Below, one piece after another: positions 10,268-22,603 of a stretch of DNA of 53,957 nucleotides. The stretch's first letter is position 1, and each line of letters begins with the position of its first letter. Under the pieces are notes generated by a model. That model saw only the letters and a program-made list of their open reading frames with translations, had not been told where the DNA came from and ran no database searches. This DNA is from Acidimicrobiaceae bacterium (GTDB taxonomy: Bacteria > Actinomycetota > Acidimicrobiia > Acidimicrobiales > Aldehydirespiratoraceae), in the NCBI GenBank assembly GCA_009844405.1, contig VYBO01000060.1, positions 1 to 53,957 on the forward strand, given 5' to 3'. The translations under genes and the position numbers were made by a program.

Positions 10268-10945
10268 TTACTCGTAGACGCCTCGGGCCTGGTCGCGCAC
10301 GACCATCCCCCGGTCGAGTTCGACCACCCGCTGCCGCATGCTGTCCACGATGCTGCTGTCGTGGGTGGCCATCACCACGGTCGTGCCTGTCTCGTTGATC
10401 CGCTCCAGCAGGCGCATGATGCCCACCGACGTCGTGGGGTCGAGGTTCCCGGTGGGCTCGTCGGCCAGCAGGATCAGCGGCCGGTTGACGAAGGCCCGGG
10501 CGATCGACACCCGCTGCTGCTCGCCCCCTGAGAGCTCGCGGGGGAAGCGGTCCATCTTGCGGGACAGCCCGACCAGTTCCAGGATGGCGGGCACCTGGCG
10601 GTTGATCACCTGGGGGCCCTTGCCGATCACCTCCAGCGCGAAGGCAACGTTCTCGGCCACCGTCTTCTTCTGGAGGAGCTTGAAGTCCTGGAACACATAG
10701 CCGATGTTGCGCCGGAGGTAGGGCACCCTCCATCCGCTGAGCCCGCCGATGTCGCGGCCGGCCACGAATATCCGGCCGTGCTCGGGCACGTCCTCGCGGT
10801 TGAGCAGGCGGATGAACGTGGACTTGCCGGAGCCGGACGGACCCACCAGGAAGACGAACTCCCCCTTGCCGATGTCGATGGTCACGTCGCGCAGGGCCAC
10901 CACGTCGCCCTTGAACACCTTCGTGACCTTCTCCATCTTGATCAT
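10268..10945 (-). CDS. ftsE: Cell division ATP-binding protein FtsE
   Basis: [81 protein letters not shown]. Confidence 0.95.
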   Translation of the reverse strand: MIKMEKVTKVFKGDVVALRDVTIDIGKGEFVFLVGPSGSGKSTFIRLLNREDVPEHGRIFVAGRDIGGLSGWRVPYLRRNIGYVFQDFKLLQKKTVAENVAFALEVIGKGPQVINRQVPAILELVGLSRKMDRFPRELSGGEQQRVSIARAFVNRPLILLADEPTGNLDPTTSVGIMRLLERINETGTTVVMATHDSSIVDSMRQRVVELDRGMVVRDQARGVYE

Positions 10946-10990
10946 CAGGCGTTCTCCATCTTGCTCACGGGGTGCTCTGGTGGAGGATCA

Positions 10991-12160
10991 TCAGGCGTCG
11001 CCTCCAGGGGCCTCCGGTGACGTGGCGACAGTACCAGCCCCCTCGATCGAGCCCGCGGCACCGGAGGCCCGGCTCCAACGGAGCCACGACTCCATGAACG
11101 GATCGAGGTCCCCGCCCAGCACGGCGTCGACGTTGGGGGTCTCATGGCGGGTGCGCTGGTCCCGCACCATCTGGTAGGGCTGCATCACATAGCTGCGTAT
11201 CTGGCTGCCGAAACCCACCTTCCGCTGCTCGCCCTTGATGCCCGCGATCTCGTCGGCGAGCCTCTTGCGCTCCAGGTTGAGCAGCTTGGCGGCCAGCATC
11301 TGCATGGCGCGCTCCTTGTTCTGGTGCTGGCTGCGCTCGTTCTGGCAGCTGGTGACGATCCCGGTGGGCAGGTGCGTGATCCGCACCGCCGAGTCGGTGA
11401 CGTTGACATGCTGGCCGCCGGCCCCCGAGGAGCGGTAGGTGTCGACCCGCAGGTCCTTCTCGTCGATGGCCACCTCGTCGGAGACCTCCTCGAAGAAGGG
11501 GGCCACGTCGACCGCGGTGAACGCCGTCTGGCGCTTGCCCTCGTTGTTGAACGGGGAGATGCGCACCAGGCGGTGCACGCCGTGCTCGGAGCGCATCCAG
11601 CCGTAGGCGCAGCGGCCCTTCACCAGGAAGTCCACGCTGGAGTACCCGGCCTCGGTGCCCTCCGAGAGGGCGGTCACCTCCAGATCGAAGCCGCGGCGCT
11701 CGGCCCAGCGGCGGTACATCCGCAGCAGCATCTCGGCCCAGTCCTGCGAGTCGGTCCCGCCCTCGCCCGACTTGATCTGGCAGACGGCGTCCCGCTGGTC
11801 GAACTCGCCGGTGAACAGCGACCGCAGCTCGAGCTCGTCGAAGCGGGCGGCAATGTCGGCCACCAGCCGCGCGATCTCGGCCTCCTCGGAGGCGTCCCCC
11901 TCCTCCACCGCCAGCTGGTTGAGGGTCTCGGCGTCGGAGATCCCGTCGGCCAGACGCTCGAACATGGCCAGGTCGTCGCTGATCGAGGCCAGCTCGGAGG
12001 TCACGGCCCGGGCCCGTTCGGGCTGATCCCACAGATCGGGGCGCGACGACTCAGCCTCGAGCTGGGGGAGCCGGACCCGCAGCGCGTCGATGCGAAGGTA
12101 GGCCTCGGCCTCCTCGAGGCGACCGCGCAGCCGGCGCAGATCGTCGCTGAAGTCCTGCAC
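10991..12160 (-). CDS. prfB: Peptide chain release factor 2
   Basis: GGQ loop [48 protein letters not shown] tripeptide [13 protein letters not shown] specifies RF2. Confidence 0.95.
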   Translation of the reverse strand: MQDFSDDLRRLRGRLEEAEAYLRIDALRVRLPQLEAESSRPDLWDQPERARAVTSELASISDDLAMFERLADGISDAETLNQLAVEEGDASEEAEIARLVADIAARFDELELRSLFTGEFDQRDAVCQIKSGEGGTDSQDWAEMLLRMYRRWAERRGFDLEVTALSEGTEAGYSSVDFLVKGRCAYGWMRSEHGVHRLVRISPFNNEGKRQTAFTAVDVAPFFEEVSDEVAIDEKDLRVDTYRSSGAGGQHVNVTDSAVRITHLPTGIVTSCQNERSQHQNKERAMQMLAAKLLNLERKRLADEIAGIKGEQRKVGFGSQIRSYVMQPYQMVRDQRTRHETPNVDAVLGGDLDPFMESWLRWSRASGAAGSIEGAGTVATSPEAPGGDA

Positions 12161-12166
12161 GGTTGC

Positions 12167-14908
<2,742 letters not shown>

Positions 14909-14928
14909 CGGCGGTGACCGCGCTTCCC

Positions 14929-15525
14929 TCAATCGGCCTCGTCGATGAGGCCCACGGCACCATCGTCGCGCCGGTACACCACCGCGGAGCGCCCCGTGGC
15001 CGAGTTGATGAAGAAGAAGAAGCCGTGGCCCATCAGGTCCATCTTCAGCGCGGCCTCCTCCGGATTGATCGGGCCGAGGTGGAACCGCTTGGTCTTGACG
15101 ATCTTCAACTCCGGCTCGGTGTCGGCACCGTCGACCGCGCCGGACTCCTCGGTCGCTTCGGTGACCGGCTGCACCTCGCCGTCGCTGCTGGTTCGTATCG
15201 TGTCGCCGCGGCCCCGGTGGCGGTTCTGGAGCTTGGTTCGCAGCTTGCGGATCTGGCGCTCCAGCTTGGCCTCGGCGAGGTCTACGGCGGTGAAGGCGTC
15301 GGGGGCGTTCACCTTGCAGCGCAGATGGTGGCCGTGCCCCGTCAGGGTCACCTCACAGGTCTCGCGGTCGACGATGCGGGGATTTCGGGCCTCATCGAAG
15401 TGCACCTCGGCGGTGTCCAGGTCGTCAAGGTAACGGTCGAGCTGCCCGATCTTGGATCTCACGGCCTCCTCGAGGCCCGGCGTGACGGTTGTGTGGCGGC
15501 TGCTGATCGATATCTCCACGTCCAA
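14929..15525 (-). CDS. hpf: Long-form ribosome hibernation promoting factor
   Basis: MDVEISISSRHTTVTPGLEEAVRSKIGQLDRYLDD... plus C-terminal KIVKTKRFHLGPINPEEAALKMDLMGHGFFFFINSATGRSAVVYRRDDGAVGLID. Confidence 0.93.
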   Translation of the reverse strand: MDVEISISSRHTTVTPGLEEAVRSKIGQLDRYLDDLDTAEVHFDEARNPRIVDRETCEVTLTGHGHHLRCKVNAPDAFTAVDLAEAKLERQIRKLRTKLQNRHRGRGDTIRTSSDGEVQPVTEATEESGAVDGADTEPELKIVKTKRFHLGPINPEEAALKMDLMGHGFFFFINSATGRSAVVYRRDDGAVGLIDEAD

Positions 15526-15559
15526 CCTCCCTGTGGCCTCCTGTGGCTTCGATGCGCCC

Positions 15560-16093
15560 TCATGGTAGAGGTAGCGCGACGGGCTGCCGCGGCGCCGCGG
15601 GTGCCACCGTAGCCACCAAAGCCACCACCGCCGCCGCGCCGCCGGCCCTGAGCGCAGTGGCCGCCACCCGCAGCGTCGAGCCGGTGGTGCACACGTCGTC
15701 GACGACCAGGATCAGCCCGCCCAGCCGGCCGCGCCGGACCGCCATCCTGGGGCCGGCCAGGCGCCCTTGGAGAGACCGGGAAGTCTGGGGCTCGTCGTCC
15801 AGACGGCGCAGCAACCGGCGAGCCCGCAGCCCCAGGCGCCGGGCGTAGGCCCGGGCCAGCAGCTCGGCCGGATCGAATCCGCGCTCTGAGCGGCGCGTCG
15901 GGCTGCAGGGAACCCAGGTGACCAGGTCCGGCGCCGGCCCCGCGGACGTTACCGATGCCATCCGGTCGGCGATCAGGGTGACGACGGCGGTCTTGCGTCC
16001 GTACTTGAGGGAGCGCACCAACTCGGCCGCGGCACCCTCGTGGCACCAGCCGGCCCACAGCGCGTCCACGCCGTCGATCCGCACATCCTGCAT
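15560..16093 (-). CDS. ComF family phosphoribosyltransferase-like protein
   Basis: LVRSLKYGRKTAVVTLIADRM...VPCSPTRRSERGFDPAELLARAYARRLGL...GGLILVVDDVCTTGSTLRVAATALRAGGA. Confidence 0.88.
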   Translation of the reverse strand: MQDVRIDGVDALWAGWCHEGAAAELVRSLKYGRKTAVVTLIADRMASVTSAGPAPDLVTWVPCSPTRRSERGFDPAELLARAYARRLGLRARRLLRRLDDEPQTSRSLQGRLAGPRMAVRRGRLGGLILVVDDVCTTGSTLRVAATALRAGGAAAVVALVATVAPAAPRQPVALPLP

Positions 16094-16116
16094 CCGGGCA
16101 GCCTAGCGGTGCTGGA

Positions 16117-16130
16117 TCAAGAAATCTTGA
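16117..16130. promoter_or_regulatory. Perfect dyad TCAAGA-AA-TCTTGA upstream of comF
   Basis: tcaagaaatcttga in an AT-rich intergenic stretch just 5' of the comF-like CDS. Confidence 0.4.
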
Positions 16131-16139
16131 AACATATGC

Positions 16140-16953
16140 ACATTTATTGACAGATATGAGACTGCGAAGGCGTCGCACCACGGCACCGGCATCGGCGGCG
16201 GTGATGTGCCCCTGATCGCGCATCCAGGCAATGGAGTCGGCCAGGGAGTCTGCCGTGGTGCGGAGGGTCACGCCGGTGTCCTGCTCGGTGAAGGAGTTGT
16301 CGCCCGCGCAGGTGTTGTACATGTACTCCACGCCCTCGGAGGTGAGGATCAGGTCGACGCCGAATCCGCGGGTGAGGTCGCCCATCCGGCCCCACGCTGA
16401 GGAACATCGCCTTGGGCATCGACACCGACCACGCCGTGCCCCGAGTCCTGGAGCCGCCGGGCCAGGCGCTCGCTGTCGGCCTTGGACCGCGCGTAGGGCA
16501 TGCGAGAGCTCCCCACCGGATGGTCGCCGGTCACGGGGTCGGTGCTGAACGGGAACAGCGCGGCGGTGCTGGGCACGTGCATGATCGGGTCGGAGCCGGC
16601 GTCGGCGGCGGAGCCCAGCACGTTGAGGGTGCCCGCGAAGTTGCTGGCCTCGATGTCGGCCTCGGAGCTCGGGTCAGTCCCTACCACCGCGGCCGCGTGC
16701 ACCACCGCGTCGCAGCCGTCGACCGCGTCCGCCACGGCTGCCGCGTCGGCGATGTCCCCCTCGATCGTCTCCAGCGGGGTGAGATCCACTCCCACCCGGG
16801 CAGTCACCGTCTCGAGTTTGGCCGGCGTGCGCACCAGGGCCCGCACGCTGTGGCCCGCGTCCTGGAGCGCCTTGGCCGCGTAGGACTCCACGAAGCCGGT
16901 GGCGCCGATGACCAGGACCCCCCGAGCCGATTCCTCCCCGATGAGACAGGCAT
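16140..16953 (-). pseudogene. NAD-dependent epimerase/dehydratase pseudogene (frameshifts plus internal deletion)
   Basis: N-part GVLVIGATGFVESYAAKALQDAGHSVRALVRTPAKL...MPYARSKADSERLARRLQDSGHGVV and C-part MPKAMFLSVG...MGDLTRGFGVDLILTSEGVEYMYNTCAGDNSFTEQDTGVTLRTTADSLADSIAWMRDQGHI lie in different frames, with the middle of the domain absent. 3' end approximate. Confidence 0.8.
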
Positions 16954-16958
16954 GGGCC

Positions 16959-17855
16959 TCAACCGCGGTCGTCGAGGAGGGCGGAGGCCAGAGAAGCGGA
17001 ACTCGATGGCGTGTGTTTGGACTCGATATCGCGGTGGCGGGCCGCGATGGCAGCGTCGAAGTCGCCGTCGGTGAACAGCCAGAGCTGATCGGCCCGGATC
17101 GCATCGACCACCATGTCGGCAACCGCCGAGGGGCGCAGCGCCTGGGCGTAGAGATCGCGGACCGCGGCCCTGGTCTCGGATTCGGGGCCGCCGGCGGCCA
17201 TGTCGGAGTCCCACGTGCCATCGACTCCTGGGTGGTCCTGCAGGCGTTCGGGCCGGTTGCGCTCGGAGTCCAGGATGTTGGTGGAGACCAGACCGGGGCA
17301 CAGGCAGGTGACGCCCACGCCGGTGCCCCCGGACAGCATCTCGGCGTGCAGGGTCTCGCTCAGGGCGACCACGCCGTGCTTGGAGACGTTGTAGGGGCCG
17401 ATCCCGGCCGAGGACAGGTGGCCCAGGATCGACGCTGTGTTGACGATGTGTCCCGAGCCCCGCTCGATCATCGGGCCCAGGAAGGCCTGGCAGCCGTGGA
17501 TCACGCCCCATAGGTTGACCCCCAGGCACCACTCCCACGACTTGAGGGACAGTTCCGCCATCGACCCGGTGGCGGCCACGCCGGCGTTGTTGCACAGCAC
17601 GTCGGCCGGGCCGTAGGCGTCGACGCAGGCGTCGCGCAGCGCCTCGACCGACGGCCACGACGACACGTCGCAGACGACTCCGATCGCCTCTCCCCCGCTG
17701 CCGGTGATCGACTGCACCGTCTCGTTCAGGGGCGGCTCCTCGATATCGGCCACCACCACCCTCATCGATTCGGCCGCGAAGCGCTCGGCCATCCCCCGGC
17801 CGATGCCGCTGGCACCCCCGGTGACCACCGCCACCCGGCCGGCGAGATCCTTCAT
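16959..17855 (-). CDS. SDR family NAD(P)-dependent oxidoreductase
   Basis: MKDLAGRVAVVTGGASGIGRGMAERFAAESMRVVVADIEE...NNAGVA...YNVSKHGVVALSETL; start at MKDL rather than 17957. Confidence 0.9.
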   Translation of the reverse strand: MKDLAGRVAVVTGGASGIGRGMAERFAAESMRVVVADIEEPPLNETVQSITGSGGEAIGVVCDVSSWPSVEALRDACVDAYGPADVLCNNAGVAATGSMAELSLKSWEWCLGVNLWGVIHGCQAFLGPMIERGSGHIVNTASILGHLSSAGIGPYNVSKHGVVALSETLHAEMLSGGTGVGVTCLCPGLVSTNILDSERNRPERLQDHPGVDGTWDSDMAAGGPESETRAAVRDLYAQALRPSAVADMVVDAIRADQLWLFTDGDFDAAIAARHRDIESKHTPSSSASLASALLDDRG

Positions 17856-18748
17856 GCTTCCTCCTGCGGCTCCGCCGCCCCGTCCGGTGCCAGGGCGGCC
17901 AGCGCGTCGTAGTCGACGGCGGCCGCGCCGGCTGAGGGGTGCAGAACCTGGATGCACACCTGGGTGGCCCCGGCGTCAGCGTGCTCGGCCAGCCGGCGTT
18001 CGATGGCGTCGGCGTCGCCCCAGGCCACCATGGCGTCCACGAAGCGGTCCGAGAGCCCGTCGATGTCGTCGTCGTCGAAGCCGAGGCTCTTCCAGCAGTT
18101 CCGGTAGCCGGGGGCCCGGGTGTAGAACTTCATCACGTTGCCGCCCGTCGCCCGGGCCTGCTCGGCGTCGCTGGTGAGCATCACCTTCTGCTCGACACAG
18201 AGTTGCGCACCGGGTCCCATCACCGAGCGGGCGAAGGCGGTGTGCTCCGGCGTCGTGTTGTACGGGTGGGCGCCAGCGGTGCGTTCGGCGGCGAACTCGA
18301 GCATCCGGGGTCCGAGGGCGGCCAGCACCACCGGCACCTCCTCCGGGGGCGGCACCGCGGTGTAGCGGGCCTCGTCCATGGCGTCGAGGTAGGACCGCAT
18401 GAACGACAGCGGCTTGTCGTAGGGGATGCCGCGGATCTTGCTCACGATCACCGGACTCGACACGCCGAGGCCCAGCGTGAACCGGCCGCCGGTCTGCTCC
18501 GCGACCGTGCACGCCCCCTGCTTCATCACACCCGGATGCCGGTTGTAGACGTTGGCGATCCCGCTGGCCAGTCTGAGAGTCGACGTGACCGCGCCCCAAT
18601 GCGCAGTCAGCGCGAACGGGTCGCGCCCGAGCGTCTCCGCCACCCAGAGCCGCGAGTAGCCGAGCTCCTCGACTCTCCTGGCGAAGTCGGCCACATCGGC
18701 TGCGTCCAGTGTGTCAGGCATGATCCAGCACGCCCGTTCAACCGCCAT
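17852..18748 (-). CDS. LLM class F420-dependent oxidoreductase
   Basis: ARRVEELGYSRLWVAETLGRDPFALTAHWGAVTSTLRLASGIANVYNRHPGVMKQGACTVAEQTGGRFTLGLGVSSP; ATGA overlap with the SDR start. Confidence 0.88.
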   Translation of the reverse strand: MAVERACWIMPDTLDAADVADFARRVEELGYSRLWVAETLGRDPFALTAHWGAVTSTLRLASGIANVYNRHPGVMKQGACTVAEQTGGRFTLGLGVSSPVIVSKIRGIPYDKPLSFMRSYLDAMDEARYTAVPPPEEVPVVLAALGPRMLEFAAERTAGAHPYNTTPEHTAFARSVMGPGAQLCVEQKVMLTSDAEQARATGGNVMKFYTRAPGYRNCWKSLGFDDDDIDGLSDRFVDAMVAWGDADAIERRLAEHADAGATQVCIQVLHPSAGAAAVDYDALAALAPDGAAEPQEEA

Positions 18749-18825
18749 CTGCTCTCCCTTCGACCAGCTAGCGGCCCCAACGTATCGGAGACCGCGAACT
18801 GCGTCACCGCCCGGAACCGGGGCCG

Positions 18826-19215
18826 CTAGCCGTCAGCCGGCGGGCCGGGATCGCCCAGCCTGAAGCCCCCGGGCCCCATCAGAAAGTCCTCCACCCGAGC
18901 CAGACTCTCGCGGATCTTCTGCGTCTCGCCCTGATGGTCGTCCAGTCGACCGTCCATCCGGTCCAAGCGACCGTCCATCCGGTCGAACCGCCGACTGTGG
19001 TCCTCCAACTTGGCGCTGTTCTTGATGATCTGAGCGCGGTTCTCCTTGATCGCGGCGCGATTCTCCTGGATCGCGGCACGGTTCTCCTTGATCTGATCGG
19101 TGAGTCTGATCTCTATCTGATTCATCTGGTGCAGCAGTATGCGTATGGTCGCCAGCGACGAACCCAACCCCGACACCACGATCGTCACCACCAGCGCTAC
19201 CGTCTCGGCTTGCAT
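18826..19215 (-). CDS. Small membrane-anchored coiled-coil protein with internal repeats
   Basis: N-terminal hydrophobic segment VALVVTIVVSGLGSSLATIRILL, then IKENRAAIQENRAAIKENRAQI and RMDGRLDRMDGRLDD heptad repeats. Confidence 0.65.
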   Translation of the reverse strand: MQAETVALVVTIVVSGLGSSLATIRILLHQMNQIEIRLTDQIKENRAAIQENRAAIKENRAQIIKNSAKLEDHSRRFDRMDGRLDRMDGRLDDHQGETQKIRESLARVEDFLMGPGGFRLGDPGPPADG

Positions 19216-19416
19216 TGTGCGGTTGCCTCCGTTCCATGAGAGATGATCGAGGCGAGCCCGTGATCCGAGGCTGGCAACGGATGCACTGACAATACCAAAC
19301 TTTATGTCAAATTATCAACACTCATTTGAATGCGCCCAAACATCTGGCAATGCTCTACTTCTGGACTGCGAGTGGCGCCCGCCCTCGTGACGGTCGCATT
19401 CCGATCTGCCGGTGTC

Positions 19417-19746
19417 TCAAGTCGGCGGGGACTGCGGCCAGGCGCCGACGATCGGGTGATCAGCCTCGACAGGGTCGACCCGGGCCGCACCGCCGGGCGC
19501 ATAGAGCCCGGTGATCTGGAAGAAGTCCGCGTTGACCTCTGTGAATGCCTGGTGCTCGGCTGGCAGGAACGTCTCGGGGTAGATGGCCTCGACGGGGCAG
19601 ACCGGCTCGCATGCGCCGCAGTCGATGCACTCCTCGGGGTGTATGTACAGCATCCGGCCGCCGGTGTAGATGCAGTCCACCGGGCACTCGGCCACGCAGG
19701 CCGCGTCCTTGACGTCGATGCAGGCGGGGCCGATGACGTAAGTCAC
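19417..19746 (-). CDS. Ferredoxin (7Fe/8Fe bacterial type)
   Basis: [58 protein letters not shown]. Confidence 0.95.
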   Translation of the reverse strand: MTYVIGPACIDVKDAACVAECPVDCIYTGGRMLYIHPEECIDCGACEPVCPVEAIYPETFLPAEHQAFTEVNADFFQITGLYAPGGAARVDPVEADHPIVGAWPQSPPT

Positions 19747-20162
19747 GAGCGCTCCCGGTAGCCGGGGTGCCGGTCGTATACCCGCTCCAGCATGTCCAGA
19801 TAGTCGGATTCGACCGCCACCGACAGCGGGCTGGGCTGCTGGCCGGGATAGCCGACCAGCCGGCGCACCTCGGCGCTGAGGTAGTAGGCGCCCACGACCG
19901 TCGTGGTCAGGACGGCGAAGTCGTCGGGGCGCTGCGCCTCCAGCCCTCGCACGAAGTCGTCGAGGTCGTCAGCGGGTGCCTCGTCGAGCAGAGCCAGCAG
20001 CGGCTCGGCCAGGGCCGGAGCGGCGTCGAGGCATCGGTCCAGCAGCCCGTCCGCCACGCCGACCGCCGACGCAGCCGGCATGCCCAGCCCCTCTGCCACG
20101 AGGACGTCGGCCAGTCGCGCCAGCGTCAGGCGCTGTTCCGGCGTCGGCCCGGGACCGTTCAT
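19743..20162 (-). CDS. Putative small subunit of GMC-type dehydrogenase (gluconate dehydrogenase subunit 3-like)
   Basis: [35 protein letters not shown]...; ATGA overlaps with GMC gene upstream and ferredoxin downstream; position is typical for GMC small subunits, sequence similarity not verified. Confidence 0.5.
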   Translation of the reverse strand: MNGPGPTPEQRLTLARLADVLVAEGLGMPAASAVGVADGLLDRCLDAAPALAEPLLALLDEAPADDLDDFVRGLEAQRPDDFAVLTTTVVGAYYLSAEVRRLVGYPGQQPSPLSVAVESDYLDMLERVYDRHPGYRERS

Positions 20163-21796
20163 GCCGGCACCTGCTGTGAAGCGCGCTCCTCGATCATGCG
20201 GTCGACGACCCGCAGCGCGTTGGCCATGATCGTGGCCGTCGGGTTGGCCGACCCGCCCGTCACGAACACACCGCCGTCGATCACGTAGAGATTGGCCACG
20301 TCGTGGGCGCGGCACCAGCGGTCCACCACCGAGCATCGAGGATCGTCACCCATCCGGGTCGTGCCCAGGACATGACCGATGCCGGTCGGCCAGATGTCAC
20401 GCACATAGGTTGACACCGCTCCGGCGGCCTCAGCCGCCTCGACGGCGCGAGCGACGTTGAAGTCGAGCATCCTCCGGGTGTTCTCCGACACCCGGTACTC
20501 GATGCGAGCCGCCGGCAGGCCCGAGGAGTCGCACACCGCAGGGTCGAGCACGACCCGGTTGGCGTCCTCGGGCAGGTCCTCCGCTTGGATGCCCCAGGTG
20601 AAGGCGCGTCCGAACACCTCGGCGGCCGCCCGATGGAAGGCCGGACCCCACACCGCATCGAAGCCCTCATCGCGGTGCGCCTCCTGATATTCCGCCGAGG
20701 CGAACATCGGCCCGCCGTGGGGCATGACCATCCACTTCGCGCCCCGGACGAAGTCGCGGTCCGGATGGGTCTCGGCGAACTCCAACGAGTAGATGCTCTG
20801 ACCCCAGGGACCCTGCCAGCTGTCGAGGAAATCCTCGCAGACGGCCGTGACCGTCCGGTAGGGATGTTGCATGAGCCGTCGCCCTACCAGTCCTGAGGAA
20901 TTGGCCAAGCCGTCCGGGAACCGCGGCGACGCCGACAGCAGCAGCAGACGGGCGGTTCCCACGGCGTTGGCTGCCAGGATCACCACCTGCGCCGGCTGCA
21001 GGCGCTCGACCCCGTCGCGGTCCAGGTACACGGCGCCGCGCGCCCGGCCTCGCTCATCGATGGGGATCTGCGCCACGCGGGCTCCGGTCACCAGGCGGGC
21101 ACCCGCGGCCAGCGCCGAGGGCCAGTGCGTGAGCGATGGAGTGGCCTTGGCGTTCTCGGGGCAGCCCATCATGCATGTGCCGCGCCGCTGGCAGGCCTGG
21201 AGCGAACGGTGGCGCCGCGAGGCGATGGCATTGGAGCCCGGCCACCAGTGCCAGCCGAGGCGGTCCATGCCCCGGGCGGCGGCCATCCCGATCCGGCCGA
21301 TCGGAATCGGCGGGTTGGGATAGGGCTCCGACTCGGGCAGGGCCGGGTCGCCGCCCAGGCCCGACACCGACATCTCTCGGGCCACCTGCGCGTACGGCTC
21401 GGCCAGATCCGACCAGCCGATCGGCCAATCGTCGGCTACGCCGTCGAGGGTTCGCGCCCTGAAGTCCGACGCCAGCAGCGGCTGCCACATGGCCGCCCAC
21501 TGCACCAGTCCCCCGCCGACGCCGTTGTACATGACCGGCCGCACGTCTGCCTCGCCCGTGAGCGGGTAGTCCGCCGGCCCCCGTCGGGTGTTGGGGTCGG
21601 GGCTCCACTTCTCTATCCACGCCAGTTCGGCCTCGGGTGAACCGCTCATGTAGTCCGCCGGGCCGGTCCAGTCGCCCTGTTCCAGACAGACCACCTCGAA
21701 GCCGGCGGCGGCCAGACAAGCGGCGGCTACGGCACCGGAGGCGCCTGAGCCCACGATCACGACATCGGCTGCGACGCCCGGCTGCGGCCGCCGCAT
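20159..21796 (-). CDS. GMC family oxidoreductase
   Basis: ADVVIVGSGASGAVAAACLAAAGFEVVCLEQGDW; C-terminal HVLGTTRMGDDPRCSVVDRWCRAHDVANLYVIDGGVFVTGGSANPTATIMANALR. Confidence 0.93.
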   Translation of the reverse strand: MRRPQPGVAADVVIVGSGASGAVAAACLAAAGFEVVCLEQGDWTGPADYMSGSPEAELAWIEKWSPDPNTRRGPADYPLTGEADVRPVMYNGVGGGLVQWAAMWQPLLASDFRARTLDGVADDWPIGWSDLAEPYAQVAREMSVSGLGGDPALPESEPYPNPPIPIGRIGMAAARGMDRLGWHWWPGSNAIASRRHRSLQACQRRGTCMMGCPENAKATPSLTHWPSALAAGARLVTGARVAQIPIDERGRARGAVYLDRDGVERLQPAQVVILAANAVGTARLLLLSASPRFPDGLANSSGLVGRRLMQHPYRTVTAVCEDFLDSWQGPWGQSIYSLEFAETHPDRDFVRGAKWMVMPHGGPMFASAEYQEAHRDEGFDAVWGPAFHRAAAEVFGRAFTWGIQAEDLPEDANRVVLDPAVCDSSGLPAARIEYRVSENTRRMLDFNVARAVEAAEAAGAVSTYVRDIWPTGIGHVLGTTRMGDDPRCSVVDRWCRAHDVANLYVIDGGVFVTGGSANPTATIMANALRVVDRMIEERASQQVPA

Positions 21797-21902
21797 CAGC
21801 CCTCGGTCCGCGTCATCACTTCGGCAGGCTCGCGTGGCCGCCTTGCGCGGTTGTCCTCACCACGCCGCATCGCCACCTTGAGAGCCTCAGCATATTGAAG
21901 TA

Positions 21903-21918
21903 CTATACTGTAGTGAAG
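21903..21918 (+). promoter_or_regulatory. Candidate operator/promoter motif CTATACTGTAGTGAAG upstream of XRE-cupin gene
   Basis: 15/16 identical to the motif at 25984-25999; contains TATACT and an ACTA-N5-TAGT dyad (21902-21914). Confidence 0.55.
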
Positions 21919-21963
21919 GCAGATGGTACTTTGGCGGTCGTTACATTGGCGAGGGTGACTGAC

Positions 21964-22599
21964 ATGTACTCAACCGCGCACAACGTCGCCTCGAACTGGC
22001 ACGCGCCCGCCTCCGAGGTGGGACGCCGCAGCGCCGAGCGGCCTCCCCTCACCGTGCACACGGTCGGCAAGGAGATCAAGCGGCTGCGAAAGCTCCGAGA
22101 ACTGACGCTGGAACAGCTGGCCTCGGACTCGGGGGTCAGCGCCGGGTTGCTCTCGCAGGTGGAGCGTGGGCAAGGCAACCCCTCGTTCAACACCTTGGTG
22201 CAGGTGGCCCACGCGCTGGGGATCCCGGTGGCGCGGCTCGTGGCCGGCGAGCAGATGTCCTCGCCGGTGGTCCGGCGCGAGGAGCGTCGCCGGCTCAGTC
22301 TCGGCGACGGCAAGCTCGTCCTGGCCGAGATGCTCACCCCGAGGCTCGACAGCGCCCTCGAGGCCATCCGGATCGTCACAGAGCCTGGGTACTCCAGCAA
22401 AGACACGCCGTTCGTGCACGACGGCGAGGAGTTCGGCATCGTCCTTGAGGGAACCCACGCCGTCAATGTCGGCGGCACCCACTACGTGCTGCGGGCCGGC
22501 GACTCGATCTCCTACAGCTCCACGATCCCGCACTGGTACGAGAACCCCGGCGACGTCACCTCGGTGTCACTGTGGGTGGTGACTCCGCCGAGCTTCTAG
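21964..22599 (+). CDS. XRE family transcriptional regulator with C-terminal cupin sensor domain
   Basis: HTH: IKRLRKLRELTLEQLASDSGVSAGLLSQVERGQGNPSFNTLVQVAHALGIPVARL; cupin: HDGEEFGIVLEGTHAVNVGGTHYVLRAGDSISYSSTIPHWYENPGD. Confidence 0.92.
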   Translation: MYSTAHNVASNWHAPASEVGRRSAERPPLTVHTVGKEIKRLRKLRELTLEQLASDSGVSAGLLSQVERGQGNPSFNTLVQVAHALGIPVARLVAGEQMSSPVVRREERRRLSLGDGKLVLAEMLTPRLDSALEAIRIVTEPGYSSKDTPFVHDGEEFGIVLEGTHAVNVGGTHYVLRAGDSISYSSTIPHWYENPGDVTSVSLWVVTPPSF

Positions 22600-22603
22600 G
22601 GCG

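Noticed and set aside
10991-12160. Programmed +1 frameshift in prfB
   Set aside because: The RF2 frame is continuous from MQDFSDD to the stop; no early in-frame TGA is needed.
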